A stretch of DNA of 64,000 bases, taken from contig JAFUOX010000055.1 in NCBI GenBank assembly GCA_017481725.1, positions 1 through 64,000 of the forward strand, written 5' to 3'. The stretch is from Kiritimatiellia bacterium. Its GTDB lineage: Bacteria; Verrucomicrobiota; Kiritimatiellia; RFP12; UBA3636. Positions within the stretch are counted from its first letter, which is position 1. Every line of letters begins with the position of its first letter. A program made the position numbers and the translations under genes. Shown piece after piece: positions 16,474 through 26,186 of this stretch. The notes under the pieces were generated by a model. It did not search any database, was not told the origin of the DNA, and worked only from the letters and a program-made list of their open reading frames with translations.

Positions 16474-19164
16474 ATGGATTTTGATTTATTTACACCAAAC
16501 GCTAAGAAAGCTATACAGATAGCAAATCGAGAAGCAATAGGATATAGTCATGATGCTATTGGTTCTGAGCATATTATTATTGGATTAGTGTCCCTTACAG
16601 AGGGTATAATTGTAGATGTATTTGCAGCTTTAAATATTACTGTAGAGCAAGTCCGCCGTGGTGTTGATTCTGTTGTTTCTCATGGTGATGCAAATATTGC
16701 GGTTGCAGGAATCCTCCCACTTACACCACGTACAAAAAAGATTCTTCAATGTGCAGCAGGTGAAGCACGTGCTTTAGGTGCTTCAATGGTGGATGCAGAG
16801 CATATCCTTATTGCTATACTCCGTGAGGGCGAAGGAGTTGGTGCAAAGGTTTTGGAAGGCTTAGGTGTAACTGTTGACTCCGTTGTAACCATCGTTAAGA
16901 AAATTATTGATGATTTCCGAGCTGCTCAAAATGAGGAAGATAAGGCATCAAATCCGTTTGGCTTAGATACAGATGATATGGAACAAATGCCGCCACCAGG
17001 AGAAGATTCTCTAGGAGATTTCCTCCGCTCATTAGGTTCAAATATTGGTGATGCATCCAGAGCTCCACGCTTCCCATTAGGGAGAAAACTCCCTCCTAGT
17101 GCAAAGGTTGTGCCAGCAAAGCTTACTTATGATGCAAATCCTAATTCAATAAATGGAGGAAACCAACCTAAGCGCCCACCAACACCAGCTCTTGATGCCT
17201 TTGGCCGCAATCTTACAGTTTTGGCTTCAAATGGTCAAATGGATCCAGTTGTTGGCAGAAAAGAAGAGCTTGCTCGTGTGATGCAGGTGCTTTCTCGTCG
17301 CACAAAAAATAATGTTGCATTGCTTGGTGAGGCAGGTGTTGGTAAAACAGCAGTAGCAGAAGGCCTAGCTCAAGCAATTGTTTCTGGCGAGGTTCCAGAT
17401 AAACTTTTGAATAAACAAGTGATTGCGTTGGATATGACATTGCTTGTTGCTGGTACAAAGTATCGCGGACAATTTGAAGAACGCATTAAGGCAATTGTTG
17501 ATGAAATTAAGCGCGTGAAGGATGTAATTCTATTTATTGATGAATTGCATAGTATTGTTGGTGCAGGTGATAATACAGGCTCTATGGATGCAGCAAATAT
17601 TTTCAAACCAGCTATGGCACGCGGCGAGCTACAATGCATTGGTGCAACTACTCTAAAGGAATACCATAAGTTTATTGAAAAGGATGCTGCTTTGGAACGC
17701 CGTTTCCAAATGGTTAAGCTTGATGAGCCTTCAGTAGAGGAAGCAATTCAAATTCTTCAAGGAATTAAATCTAAGTATGAAGAGTTTCATCAAGTCACTT
17801 ATACGGATGATGCTATTGAAGCAGCTGTGCGCTTGAGTGCACGCTATCAAATTGGGCGTATGCTACCAGATAAGGCTATTGATGTTCTTGATGAGGCTGG
17901 TGCTCGCATTCAGATAGAAAATAATACAAGCCCAGAAAGCATTCGAAATCTTAAGAGGAGCATTGCTGAGTTTGTTGCAAAGAAAAATGCAGCAGTTGAA
18001 TTGCAAAATTTTGAAGAAGCTGCAGAACATAGAAATAAGGTTGAGGAGCTTAAAACAGCACTTCAATCAGAACAAGCTCTATGGGAAAAACGTAAGGGCG
18101 TAAGTGGCTCTGTGGTTACTGCGGAGGATATGGCAGAAACAATCTCAAGTATTACAGGTGTCCCTGTTTCTCGCATGACAGAAGAGGAAAAGCAACAACT
18201 GTTTACACTTGAGGATGAGCTTCGTAAAACTGTTGTTGGTCAGGAGCAAGCAATTAGTGTTGTTTGCCGTGCGTTGCGCCGTGCACGTGCTGGCTTAAAG
18301 AATCCACGTCGCCCAATAGGCTCCTTCCTGTTCCTTGGCCCTACAGGTGTTGGTAAAACACTTCTTGCAAAAACAATAGCCAAGGAATTCTTTGCAGATG
18401 AGAAAGCCCTTATTCAGCTTGATATGTCTGAATATATGGAGAAATTTAATGTCTCCCGCTTAGTTGGCTCTCCTCCAGGTTATGTTGGCTTTGAAGAGGG
18501 TGGTCAGCTTACTGAACAAGTGCGCCGCCGCCCTTATAGTGTTGTTCTATTTGATGAGGTAGAGAAAGCACACCCAGATGTAATGCATGTATTGCTACAG
18601 CTTCTAGAAGAGGGGCGCTTGACAGATAGCACAGGTCGAGAGGTGGACTTTAAGAATACAATTGTTATTCTAACTTCAAATCTTGGTGTAGATACTGGTA
18701 AGAGCTCACGTGCATTTGGCTTTGGTATGGCTGGTACAAACTCTCAGCTCGCTATGGAACAGGAGCACCTAAATAAGCGTATGCTTGAGGCTGCTAAGCT
18801 TGTATTTAAACCTGAGTTAATGAATCGCTTTGATGAAACAATTTATTTCCGTAAGCTAGGTATAGATGACTTGAGAGTGATTATCAATAGCGAGCTAGAG
18901 TCTGTTCGAGCAAATTTGCGTGAAAAGCAGTTAGAGCTACAGCTTTCCAAGGCAGCAGAGGAGTTTATTATCAATCACGGAAATGATTCTGAGCTTGGTG
19001 CACGCCCTCTTCGTAGAGCAGTTGAACGCTTAATTGAGGATCCTCTTGCAGAAGAAATTTTAAAAGGTAATTTTGAGCCTCCATGCACAATCAAGGTTGA
19101 TGTACAAAAGGATGGCGATAAATTGAAGTTTACAAAAGCAGTAGCTAAAAAGTCTAAGAAGTAA
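16474..19164 (+). CDS. clpC: ClpC-type AAA+ unfoldase subunit
   Basis: 896 residues. Order: two Clp N-terminal repeats (about 1-150); AAA module 1 with Walker A GEAGVGKT near residue 285; a UVR-type segment ([20 protein letters not shown]) near 507, which marks ClpC rather than ClpB or ClpA; AAA module 2 with Walker A GPTGVGKT near 622; and the Clp C-terminal domain. It unfolds proteins for ClpP, which is not in the window. A possible ClpP-docking loop is GFGM near residue 750. It is translationally coupled to a DUF58 gene (TAATG). Confidence 0.95.
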   Translation: MDFDLFTPNAKKAIQIANREAIGYSHDAIGSEHIIIGLVSLTEGIIVDVFAALNITVEQVRRGVDSVVSHGDANIAVAGILPLTPRTKKILQCAAGEARALGASMVDAEHILIAILREGEGVGAKVLEGLGVTVDSVVTIVKKIIDDFRAAQNEEDKASNPFGLDTDDMEQMPPPGEDSLGDFLRSLGSNIGDASRAPRFPLGRKLPPSAKVVPAKLTYDANPNSINGGNQPKRPPTPALDAFGRNLTVLASNGQMDPVVGRKEELARVMQVLSRRTKNNVALLGEAGVGKTAVAEGLAQAIVSGEVPDKLLNKQVIALDMTLLVAGTKYRGQFEERIKAIVDEIKRVKDVILFIDELHSIVGAGDNTGSMDAANIFKPAMARGELQCIGATTLKEYHKFIEKDAALERRFQMVKLDEPSVEEAIQILQGIKSKYEEFHQVTYTDDAIEAAVRLSARYQIGRMLPDKAIDVLDEAGARIQIENNTSPESIRNLKRSIAEFVAKKNAAVELQNFEEAAEHRNKVEELKTALQSEQALWEKRKGVSGSVVTAEDMAETISSITGVPVSRMTEEEKQQLFTLEDELRKTVVGQEQAISVVCRALRRARAGLKNPRRPIGSFLFLGPTGVGKTLLAKTIAKEFFADEKALIQLDMSEYMEKFNVSRLVGSPPGYVGFEEGGQLTEQVRRRPYSVVLFDEVEKAHPDVMHVLLQLLEEGRLTDSTGREVDFKNTIVILTSNLGVDTGKSSRAFGFGMAGTNSQLAMEQEHLNKRMLEAAKLVFKPELMNRFDETIYFRKLGIDDLRVIINSELESVRANLREKQLELQLSKAAEEFIINHGNDSELGARPLRRAVERLIEDPLAEEILKGNFEPPCTIKVDVQKDGDKLKFTKAVAKKSKK

Positions 19165-20051
19165 TGATTGATACAGCTGAACTCATGAAAAAAGTCGGGA
19201 GGATAAAAATTTTGACCTCCCGCTTAGTTGATGAACGCCTCACAGGTGATTATCACTCTTCCTTTAAAGGTCAGGGCGTTGAATTTGATGAGGTGCGCGA
19301 ATATAACGTTGGTGATGATATTCGTAGTATTGATTGGAATGTTACTGCACGTACAGGCTTCCCTTTTGTTAAGCGCTATTGTGAGGAGCGTGAGCTGACA
19401 GTTATCTTTTTGGTTGATGTTTCTGGCTCTCAGGCATATGGTTCTGGGGAGAAAACAAAGGCAGAGCGTGCTGCAGAGCTCACATGCCTACTTGCTATGA
19501 CATCAATTCAGAACCAAGACAACATTGGCTTAATTCTTTTCTCTGATAAAATTTTAAAGACAATTCCTCCTCGGAAGGGGCGTACAGCAGTGATGCGCTT
19601 GGTGCGTGAGGTGCTCGCTGCCGATGAGTCTGTTGGTGGTACTGATATTGCAGGAGCATTGCAATATCTTTGTCAGGTGCAGAAGCGTAAGTCTGTTGTT
19701 TTTCTAGTTTCTGATTTTCAAGCAGAGGGTTGGGAACAACAATTGGCGGTTGCCTCTCGTAAGCATGATGTTATTTGCTGTAGGCTAGTGGATAAATGTG
19801 AACAGGAGCTACCTAATGCAGGATTGCTTGAATTAGAAGATCCAGAAACTGGTGAGCTTATTTGGATAGATACAGGTTCTCGCGAAATTAGAGCTGCTTT
19901 TGCAAAAGCCGCAGAAGAGCGTACCAGACAATTAAATACCACCTTTAGACGCAATAAGGCAGATTCAATAACCTTTTTCACTGATGAAGACCCAATTGAT
20001 AAGGTGCGTCAATTCTTTAGAAAGCGCATAAAAAAGCATGGTGTTAGATAG
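19164..20051 (+). CDS. DUF58 / von Willebrand-like protein
   Basis: 295 residues. The N-terminal DUF58 signature (GVEFDEVREYNVGDDIRSID, then WNVTARTG) is followed by a vWA-like domain with a degenerate MIDAS (VDVSGS, near residue 90) and a TDIAGAL segment. DUF58 proteins normally sit beside a MoxR AAA+ ATPase and act in metal-centre or protein-complex assembly. Here the partner ATPase gene directly upstream is clpC, overlapping by TAATG. There is no membrane helix. Confidence 0.88.
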   Translation: MIDTAELMKKVGRIKILTSRLVDERLTGDYHSSFKGQGVEFDEVREYNVGDDIRSIDWNVTARTGFPFVKRYCEERELTVIFLVDVSGSQAYGSGEKTKAERAAELTCLLAMTSIQNQDNIGLILFSDKILKTIPPRKGRTAVMRLVREVLAADESVGGTDIAGALQYLCQVQKRKSVVFLVSDFQAEGWEQQLAVASRKHDVICCRLVDKCEQELPNAGLLELEDPETGELIWIDTGSREIRAAFAKAAEERTRQLNTTFRRNKADSITFFTDEDPIDKVRQFFRKRIKKHGVR

Positions 20052-20077
20052 GCTTGTAATAAATTAATGGGGATTTT

Positions 20078-20962
20078 ATGAGAAGTTTTATTTTAGGTTC
20101 AGATTGGTGCACTGATTGTGATGATGTGGTTGCTATGCGTGTATTGTGTAGAGCACATAAGGCTGGAGAGATTAACCTACTTGGTGTTGGTATTAACACC
20201 TGCGTAGATGTTAGTGTTGCTTCTCTTTATGGCTTCTTGGCAACTGAAGGTGTTACCGATGTTGCTGTTGGTATTGATATGAAATCTGCTGATGCTCGCA
20301 GGTTTGAGCCAAAATATCAGCCACGTCTTGCCAATTATGCTCCCGATAAAACAAATGCTGATGCCGAGGATGCCGTCCGCATGTATCGTAGACTAATTGC
20401 GAACTCTCCAACCCGTGTTGAGATTTTGGAAATAGGCTTTACACAAGTTATAGCAGGTGCTTTGATGAGCCAGCCTGATGATATTTCTCCTCTATCTGGT
20501 ATTGAGCTCTTTAGGCAAAAGGTTGCAAAGGTATGGATGATGGCAGGTAAGTGGGATGAAGAGGGGGGCAAAGAATATAATTTCTGCTGTCATCAGTTGA
20601 CCTCAACCAATGCAACAACCTTCTGTGATAATTGTCCAATTCCTGTTACATTCCTAGGTTGGGAGGTTGGAAATACAGTGATTTCTGGTAATGAGCTTCC
20701 TGATGACGATGTTCTTAAGCAAGCACTTATTGATCATGGAAGCCCTAATGGTCGCTCATCATGGGATCCAATGCTTGTTGTGCTAGCAATTATTGGTAAT
20801 GAAAAAGCTGCTGGATATTCTGTAACTCGTGGCCGCGCTAGAGTTGATGCCTCTGATGGAAGTAATTATTTTACAGAGAATGCTGCAGGACCTCATCAGT
20901 ATGTGACAAAGCTCTTTGATGATTCCTATTATCAGAAGCAAATTAATGATAGAATTTCTTAA
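20078..20962 (+). CDS. Nucleoside hydrolase-like protein
   Basis: 294 residues. The start ILGSDWCTDCDDVVAMRVL corresponds to the calcium-binding DTDPGxDDAxA block of inosine-uridine hydrolases, with an insertion/variation but Asp residues kept. A later Asn-rich region and a final metal-type Asp (SWDPMLVVLAI) match the family. It probably cleaves an N-glycosidic bond in the cytosol. The true substrate is uncertain because the first motif is atypical. Together with the next three genes it forms a cytosolic hydrolase group. Confidence 0.75.
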   Translation: MRSFILGSDWCTDCDDVVAMRVLCRAHKAGEINLLGVGINTCVDVSVASLYGFLATEGVTDVAVGIDMKSADARRFEPKYQPRLANYAPDKTNADAEDAVRMYRRLIANSPTRVEILEIGFTQVIAGALMSQPDDISPLSGIELFRQKVAKVWMMAGKWDEEGGKEYNFCCHQLTSTNATTFCDNCPIPVTFLGWEVGNTVISGNELPDDDVLKQALIDHGSPNGRSSWDPMLVVLAIIGNEKAAGYSVTRGRARVDASDGSNYFTENAAGPHQYVTKLFDDSYYQKQINDRIS

Positions 20963-20980
20963 TCAACTATGGAGAGCTTT

Positions 20981-21988
20981 ATGAATAAAGATCCACAAGT
21001 ATTACATAATAAACTTTTAAGAGAAATAAAGCCCGCTTATCGTTATGACGGAAAAGAGGATTTCTCTGTATGGCAAAATCGAGCTCGCTCAAGACTTGCC
21101 TCATTATTGGGTATAGATAAACTCGTCCCAGCTAATGATGATTGCTTCACAATTGAATACGAAAATGATTGTGGAGATTTTACCGATTACCGTATAACAT
21201 TCCAGAGCGAGGAAGGCTACTTTGTTGTTTGCTCACTTTGGAAGCCAAACAATAAAGTAGGCAAAATTCCTATGGTAGTTTGTGTGCAGGGTCATTCAAA
21301 GGGCTACCATATTTCCTTAGGTAGACCAATCTATGAAAGTGATGAAAGAGCAATCTCATGTGGAGACCGTGATTTTGCAGTACAGATTGTGAAGCAGGGC
21401 TATTGTGCTCTCGCTATTGAACAGCGTGCATTTGGTGAGTGTGGTGGAACACCAGAAGGACCAAATTGTCCGCTCCCTACTCTTGATGCTCTTTTGATGG
21501 GTAGAACAATGATTGGAGAAAGAGTTTTTGATATCTCCCGCACAATTGATGTTGTTCTTGCTCACTTTGATTTTATTGATGAAAAATGCATTGGCTTGAT
21601 GGGTAATTCAGGTGGTGGCACAGCAACAACCTATGCATCAGCTATTGATGAGCGAATCAAGGTTGCCATGCCATCATGTGCGGTTTGCACATATAAAGCT
21701 TCTATTGGTGCAATGAAGCATTGTACTTGCAATTATGTGCCAAATATCGCATTAGATTTTGATATGGGAGATTTGTGTGGCTTGATTGCTCCACGCAAGC
21801 TTGTTATTGTTTCTGGTGCTGAGGATCCTATTTTCCCTCGCGATGGAGTAGTAGAGTGCTTTGAGGTTGCTAAGACATATTTTGCAGCTGCTGGAGTCCC
21901 AGATGACGTGCAATGGGTTGAGGGCCCAGAGGGGCATCGCTTCTATGCCGCACTAGCATGGCCAGTATTTAATAAGATGTTTTTATAA
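20981..21988 (+). CDS. Alpha/beta hydrolase, acetyl-xylan-esterase-like
   Basis: 335 residues from the ATG at 20981 (GGAGAG four bases upstream); an ATG at 20969 is also in frame. The nucleophile elbow GNSGGG gives Ser210, and VSGAEDPIFP and EGPEGHRFY supply the likely Asp and His. It resembles the large bacterial alpha/beta hydrolases grouped with acetyl xylan esterases. There is no signal peptide, so it acts inside the cell. Six bases separate the upstream stop from its ribosome binding site region. Confidence 0.8.
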   Translation: MNKDPQVLHNKLLREIKPAYRYDGKEDFSVWQNRARSRLASLLGIDKLVPANDDCFTIEYENDCGDFTDYRITFQSEEGYFVVCSLWKPNNKVGKIPMVVCVQGHSKGYHISLGRPIYESDERAISCGDRDFAVQIVKQGYCALAIEQRAFGECGGTPEGPNCPLPTLDALLMGRTMIGERVFDISRTIDVVLAHFDFIDEKCIGLMGNSGGGTATTYASAIDERIKVAMPSCAVCTYKASIGAMKHCTCNYVPNIALDFDMGDLCGLIAPRKLVIVSGAEDPIFPRDGVVECFEVAKTYFAAAGVPDDVQWVEGPEGHRFYAALAWPVFNKMFL

Positions 21989-22025
21989 AGAAGGGTTGCA
22001 AAATTAAGGTATCTCCCTTTTTAGT

Positions 22026-22055
22026 TTGAATACTCATTAATGTTTGTGATACAAT
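22026..22055 (+). promoter_or_regulatory. Promoter of the six-hairpin glycosidase gene
   Basis: TTGAAT (22026-22031), an 18-base spacer and TACAAT (22050-22055), 52 bases before the start codon. Confidence 0.55.
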
Positions 22056-22107
22056 TATAAATATAAGGTTAAAACTAACACTTCCACATTTTACGGAGTA
22101 ATTTTTT

Positions 22108-24045
22108 ATGGAGTATATTAATAAACCAAAATACCATTGCTATAATGGTACATATATCGGTTTCGCAGTTCAAAAGGAAACTGGAAAAATTGGCTATTTA
22201 GGTATTGATGCAGGTGGACGCGACTTGTTTCGTAAAAACACATATAATTTGCTAAAGCCTGGCTTTGGTGCATGGGCTCCTTGCTTCACAAAGAAGGGCG
22301 TTACTCCTGTTGTAGAAGCAGATGAAAAGCAAATTAAGGCTGCAACAGACACAAATACCCTTATAATTAAGCCAGAAGAAAAGACGATTTCTTTTGATTT
22401 AAGCTCTTCCTCTCCAATGAAGGGTACTGCATTTGAATTTTGTTTGGCAATTGAGGTTGCACCACCTTCTATTTGGGCAAAGACAAATTTTCCTAAGGAA
22501 GGAGAGGAACCACTAAAAACATCTAAGGATCCTTTGGTACATGCAGAGCGCAATTATCAGCTCCCAATGTATATTCACTTCCCAGACTATGGTACTGTGA
22601 AGATTGAGGCAGAGGGTGCTCCTGTATATTGCCATGAGGAGCTAACACGTTCATCTGAGATGAATGGTCTATGCTTGGGTCTTTTAAATCATGGTGGTCA
22701 CGTGCCAGAGCGTCAGCTACACAGTGGCTATAGCAAGCTTTCTTTTAAGCTTCGTAAGGCAACAGATAAGGTTTCTTTGAAGATAACTGTGCTAGAAGAA
22801 CAGTATCCAAAAATTAATGGCATCGATTTTAATGATCCAGCTTGGAATGGCTTTAAGCGCTGCTGGTTAAATAACTTTACATTTAATCGTCAGACCTGCT
22901 CAATGGGTGATAATATCTACTTGCATGGAATGTCTCATCTTGTTATGCATAACCGAGCAGATACTCTCGCTGTAATGGATCCAAAGGATGAAATTACAAA
23001 GCTTATTCGCGGAGTGTTTGAATATACTCTTGATACTTCATGGGATCGCGGTCAGGCAGAGGATGGTGAAGTGAATATGGCTTACTTCGATAAGTGCAAG
23101 AAGGAAGGTCCATGTGCTGGCTTTATTGATTCTACTCCTGCTGCACTTATCTCATCTTGTGTTATTTCAACTTGGAAGCCATCACATGCAAAGAAGAATA
23201 TCGATAAGATGCTAAAGGCTTGCGACTTCTTGATGGGCTTAGATTCTGATGGCGATGGTATTATTGAGCTACCATTCTCTGGAAATAGCATGGATGCTGA
23301 ATATCCACATAAGGGTGCTCGCCCTCGTATTTGGTGGGATAACTTTGCTTGCGGTCATAAGGATATTTTCTTCAACTGCTTGTCACATCGTGCACTTCGT
23401 GGTACAGAGAAGCTTGCTCGTAAGCTTGGCCGCATAGACGGAGCAAATAAGGTGGCAGCTTTCCTAGAGAAGATGAATAAGAATTTCTTTGATACCTTCT
23501 ATAACCCAGAGACAGGTGTTATGGCTGGATGGATTAGTGCTGATGGCAATGTACATGATTATATGTTTACATATGCAACAGCTAACTCTATCGATGAAGG
23601 TCTTGTAGATAAGGTGCGTGGTCGCAAAATGATGGATATCTTGCTTGCTAAGCTTGATGAGCAAGGCTTTGGTAGCTATCGCTATGGTGTTCCTGGTCCA
23701 GTAATTCCAGTTGATGTATCAAAGGATACATTTGGTGGATTTATGGGAGATTGGCCTCTATATGAGAATGGCGGTCTATGCGGTATGACAGCATATCACT
23801 TTATTAATGCATTGTGCTATGTTGGCTTGAAGGACAAAGCAGAGTTTATTCTTAAGACAATGCTTAATACCTTTGATAAGGGCTTGACACATTCAGGTTT
23901 GATGCCTGGTTATACACATAGTATCGATTGGCGAACAAAGGATGGTGTTGCCTGCGGTTACAACTATTTGGCAGATAACTATCTATTCTTGTTGTCTCTA
24001 TCAACTGGTATTGCTGGAAATAAGCATCCAGGTGTTGTTCGATAA
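22108..24045 (+). CDS. Six-hairpin (alpha/alpha-barrel) glycosidase-like protein
   Basis: 645 residues. The N-terminal third is beta-rich. From about residue 290 it has the repeated helical pattern of (alpha/alpha)6-barrel glycosidases, with acidic candidates in DTSWDRGQAEDGEVN, LDSDGDGIIELPFSG and WPLYENGGLCG. It cannot be placed in a numbered GH family with confidence. No signal peptide, so it is probably cytoplasmic. It has its own promoter and ends in a strong terminator, followed by a GH5 gene. It may act on oligosaccharides imported by a transporter located elsewhere. Confidence 0.7.
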   Translation: MEYINKPKYHCYNGTYIGFAVQKETGKIGYLGIDAGGRDLFRKNTYNLLKPGFGAWAPCFTKKGVTPVVEADEKQIKAATDTNTLIIKPEEKTISFDLSSSSPMKGTAFEFCLAIEVAPPSIWAKTNFPKEGEEPLKTSKDPLVHAERNYQLPMYIHFPDYGTVKIEAEGAPVYCHEELTRSSEMNGLCLGLLNHGGHVPERQLHSGYSKLSFKLRKATDKVSLKITVLEEQYPKINGIDFNDPAWNGFKRCWLNNFTFNRQTCSMGDNIYLHGMSHLVMHNRADTLAVMDPKDEITKLIRGVFEYTLDTSWDRGQAEDGEVNMAYFDKCKKEGPCAGFIDSTPAALISSCVISTWKPSHAKKNIDKMLKACDFLMGLDSDGDGIIELPFSGNSMDAEYPHKGARPRIWWDNFACGHKDIFFNCLSHRALRGTEKLARKLGRIDGANKVAAFLEKMNKNFFDTFYNPETGVMAGWISADGNVHDYMFTYATANSIDEGLVDKVRGRKMMDILLAKLDEQGFGSYRYGVPGPVIPVDVSKDTFGGFMGDWPLYENGGLCGMTAYHFINALCYVGLKDKAEFILKTMLNTFDKGLTHSGLMPGYTHSIDWRTKDGVACGYNYLADNYLFLLSLSTGIAGNKHPGVVR

Positions 24046-24051
24046 AATAAG

Positions 24052-24095
24052 AAAAAAATTAGGTGTGAGTGTTTATAACTTACACCTAATTTTTT
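24052..24095 (+). terminator. Strong terminator after six-hairpin glycosidase gene
   Basis: AAAAATTAGGTGTGAG pairs with CTTACACCTAATTTTT across a 9-base loop, A-rich before and T-rich after. The ATG at 24096 abuts the T run, which argues against that codon as the start of the next gene. Confidence 0.88.
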
Positions 24096-24122
24096 ATGAA
24101 TACTATTGCTCGGAAATATGCT

Positions 24123-25211
24123 ATGAAATTTAAAAGTTTAACCTTTGGTATGGGTGTTGGTGGCTGGCTAACAAATTATAAACGATTTAATGTCCTCCCC
24201 AAAGAATGGCGTACACCAATAACAATCGGTGATTTAGAGCATTTCGAAAGCTATATTACCGAGGAAGATATAAAATATATTGCAAGTCTTGGTGTTGATC
24301 ATATAAGGTTAGGCTTTGACCAAATTGTTTTAGAAGAAAAACCACGAGTGTATCGTGAAGAGGTTTTTAGACATATTGATAATTTCATTTCTTGGTGTGA
24401 AGCTGTAAATGTATTCCCAATTCTCAATATGCATAAGGCTATTGGCAATTATTGTGATATTAATGAGGAGGTCACTCTTTTTGATTCACCAGAATTACAG
24501 CAGGGCTTTGTTGATTTTTGGGCTGATTTTGAAAAGCGCTATGCTCATAAGCCTAATGTAGCATTTGAACTTTTGAATGAGGTACGAGATGTTCCTCCTG
24601 AGCAATGGAATGATTTGGCAGATCGCACAATTTCTGCTATCCGTGCAATAAATAAGGATAGAATAATAATTCTTGGTAGCTGCCGTTGGGGTCATTGTGG
24701 ATTGTTGAAGGCGCTTAAAATATATGATGACCCAAATATTATTTACACCTATCATTTTTATGAACCTCACGAATTTACACACCAACGTGGTGTACTTCAA
24801 GCATCTGCACTTTACTACAACAGGGTAATGCCATATCCATGTGATGATATTGAAAAATATAGAGAGTTCTATAGGCTAGTTTATAATAGACAAGATGCAT
24901 ACAAAGAATACCAAAGAATAGATAAGCAATATTTGCGAGATTTGATGCAGCCTGCATTTGATTGGGCGGCTGAGCATCCAGATAAGGTGCTTTGGCTTGG
25001 CGAGTTTGGCTCAATTCGTCATGCTAAATTAGAGTGGCGTATAAACTATATGCAGGATGTTATTAGCCTTGCAAAGGAGCATGATATTGGATACTGTGTT
25101 TGGAATTACCTTAGCACACCAAATGATGGGAATCGGTTTAGTCTTGTAGATGATGATACAAGAAAAATTCTTGATATGCGCCTAATTGGAGTCTCTGATT
25201 CTAAACGGTAA
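24123..25211 (+). CDS. Glycoside hydrolase family 5 endoglucanase-like enzyme
   Basis: 362 residues from ATG 24123 (MKFKSLTFGMGVGGWL); an in-frame ATG at 24096 lies on the preceding terminator. GH5 hallmarks: acid/base Glu153 in LLNEVRD and nucleophile Glu294 in LGEFGS, with HIRLGFD early in the barrel. These enzymes cleave beta-1,4-glucans or mannans. No signal peptide is seen, which is unusual for a cellulase and suggests action on short imported oligosaccharides. Confidence 0.85.
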   Translation: MKFKSLTFGMGVGGWLTNYKRFNVLPKEWRTPITIGDLEHFESYITEEDIKYIASLGVDHIRLGFDQIVLEEKPRVYREEVFRHIDNFISWCEAVNVFPILNMHKAIGNYCDINEEVTLFDSPELQQGFVDFWADFEKRYAHKPNVAFELLNEVRDVPPEQWNDLADRTISAIRAINKDRIIILGSCRWGHCGLLKALKIYDDPNIIYTYHFYEPHEFTHQRGVLQASALYYNRVMPYPCDDIEKYREFYRLVYNRQDAYKEYQRIDKQYLRDLMQPAFDWAAEHPDKVLWLGEFGSIRHAKLEWRINYMQDVISLAKEHDIGYCVWNYLSTPNDGNRFSLVDDDTRKILDMRLIGVSDSKR

Positions 25212-25218
25212 TGTTTTA

Positions 25219-25944
25219 ATGAATATAATATTAGTAAGCAAAGAAGAAGTTGGTCAAGATCAGTCTATTCTGCTTGAAGGAAGAAGGTTTGAGCATATAA
25301 AAAATGTGCTTAAACCTGCCGTTGGAGATTTTCTTCGTGTGGGGGTTATTGGAGAGGACCGTTATCAAGCAGAGCTTGTTGATATTTCTAATTCTCAATG
25401 TAATCTTAGACTTGTTGATAGGCTTCAACCATTTTCCGAGCCATCACTTGATTTGATATTGGCGTTGCCACGACCTAAATGTATGAAGAGGCTTTGGGCA
25501 CAGCTTTCTGCAGTGGGCTTTAAACGAATTTTTATAGTAAATGCTGAAAAGGTAGAAAAAGTCTATTGGGGAAGTACAACCCTTTTGGAAGAGGTTTATA
25601 AACCATTATTGCTTGAAGGTTTGGAGCAGTGCGGTGATACAATTCTGCCAGAGGTGCGTTTTGTTAAGCGTCTACGTCCTTTTTTAGAGGATGAAGTGCC
25701 TACTCTTTTTGCAAATCAACAAAAGGTAATTGCTCATCCGTATAATAATGGAGTAGAAGAAGCTATACTGGCAGATGTGGCGTCAATAAATTCTCGAAAA
25801 GTAATTGCCGTGGGACCAGAGGGCGGATGGAATGATTTTGAAATATCGCTATTTGCTAAGGCTGGCTTTAAATCATTTTCATTGGGTGAGAGAATCCTGC
25901 GGACAGATACCGCGGTAATCGCTCTTGCTGCATTGCTAAAATAA
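25219..25944 (+). CDS. rsmE: 16S rRNA m3U1498 methyltransferase
   Basis: 241 residues from the ATG at 25219; the frame also opens upstream at a TTG inside the GH5 gene. SPOUT fold signatures are GPEGGWNDFEI and LGERILRTDTA, the knotted SAM site. It methylates U1498 of 16S rRNA. The start lies 7 bases after the GH5 stop. Confidence 0.93.
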   Translation: MNIILVSKEEVGQDQSILLEGRRFEHIKNVLKPAVGDFLRVGVIGEDRYQAELVDISNSQCNLRLVDRLQPFSEPSLDLILALPRPKCMKRLWAQLSAVGFKRIFIVNAEKVEKVYWGSTTLLEEVYKPLLLEGLEQCGDTILPEVRFVKRLRPFLEDEVPTLFANQQKVIAHPYNNGVEEAILADVASINSRKVIAVGPEGGWNDFEISLFAKAGFKSFSLGERILRTDTAVIALAALLK

Positions 25945-26002
25945 GCATTTGAATATTCTTGTGTGGTGGCGTGCAAGCGATTGATGGAGATAGTTAGATA
26001 AT

Positions 26003-26080
26003 GAAGATGAGGGTGGCTATGCCACCCGGTGTTGTTGGGGCTCAAGGAGGCAAAGTGTCAAAACTTTGCCTCCTTGAGCA
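26003..26080. repeat. Two-hairpin interspersed repeat, copy 2
   Basis: Hairpin 1 is GGGTGGC-TAT-GCCACCC (26011-26027). Hairpin 2 has perfect 17-base arms (26040-26056 and 26063-26079) around GTCAAA. It is the second copy of the element at 111-190. Compared with copy 1, three adjacent pairs in hairpin 2 have changed on both sides and the 26021-26040 linker is nearly identical. It sits between rsmE and the V-ATPase genes. Confidence 0.8.
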
Positions 26081-26105
26081 TCTAATCGGTTGAAAAAAAT
26101 AGTTT

Positions 26106-26173
26106 AATATGCTAAAATATTTTTTGTTTTTTAGGTGTACTGTCGGTATAAAATATGCTAAAATTTAGACAGT
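26106..26173 (+). promoter_or_regulatory. Tandem extended -10 elements and inverted repeat before atpB
   Basis: AATATGCTAAAAT occurs exactly at 26106-26118 and 26152-26164, each containing an extended -10 (TGCTAAAAT). The second lies inside an inverted repeat, ACTGTC (26139-26144) and GACAGT (26168-26173), just before the ribosome binding site. This suggests two start points or a bound regulator; no clear -35 boxes are seen. Confidence 0.45.
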
Positions 26174-26186
26174 AAAGGAAATTAGT

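Noticed and set aside
21987-22023. Possible terminator after the esterase gene (AAGGG...CCCTTTTT)
   Set aside because: Only a 5-base stem with a long loop; too weak to call.
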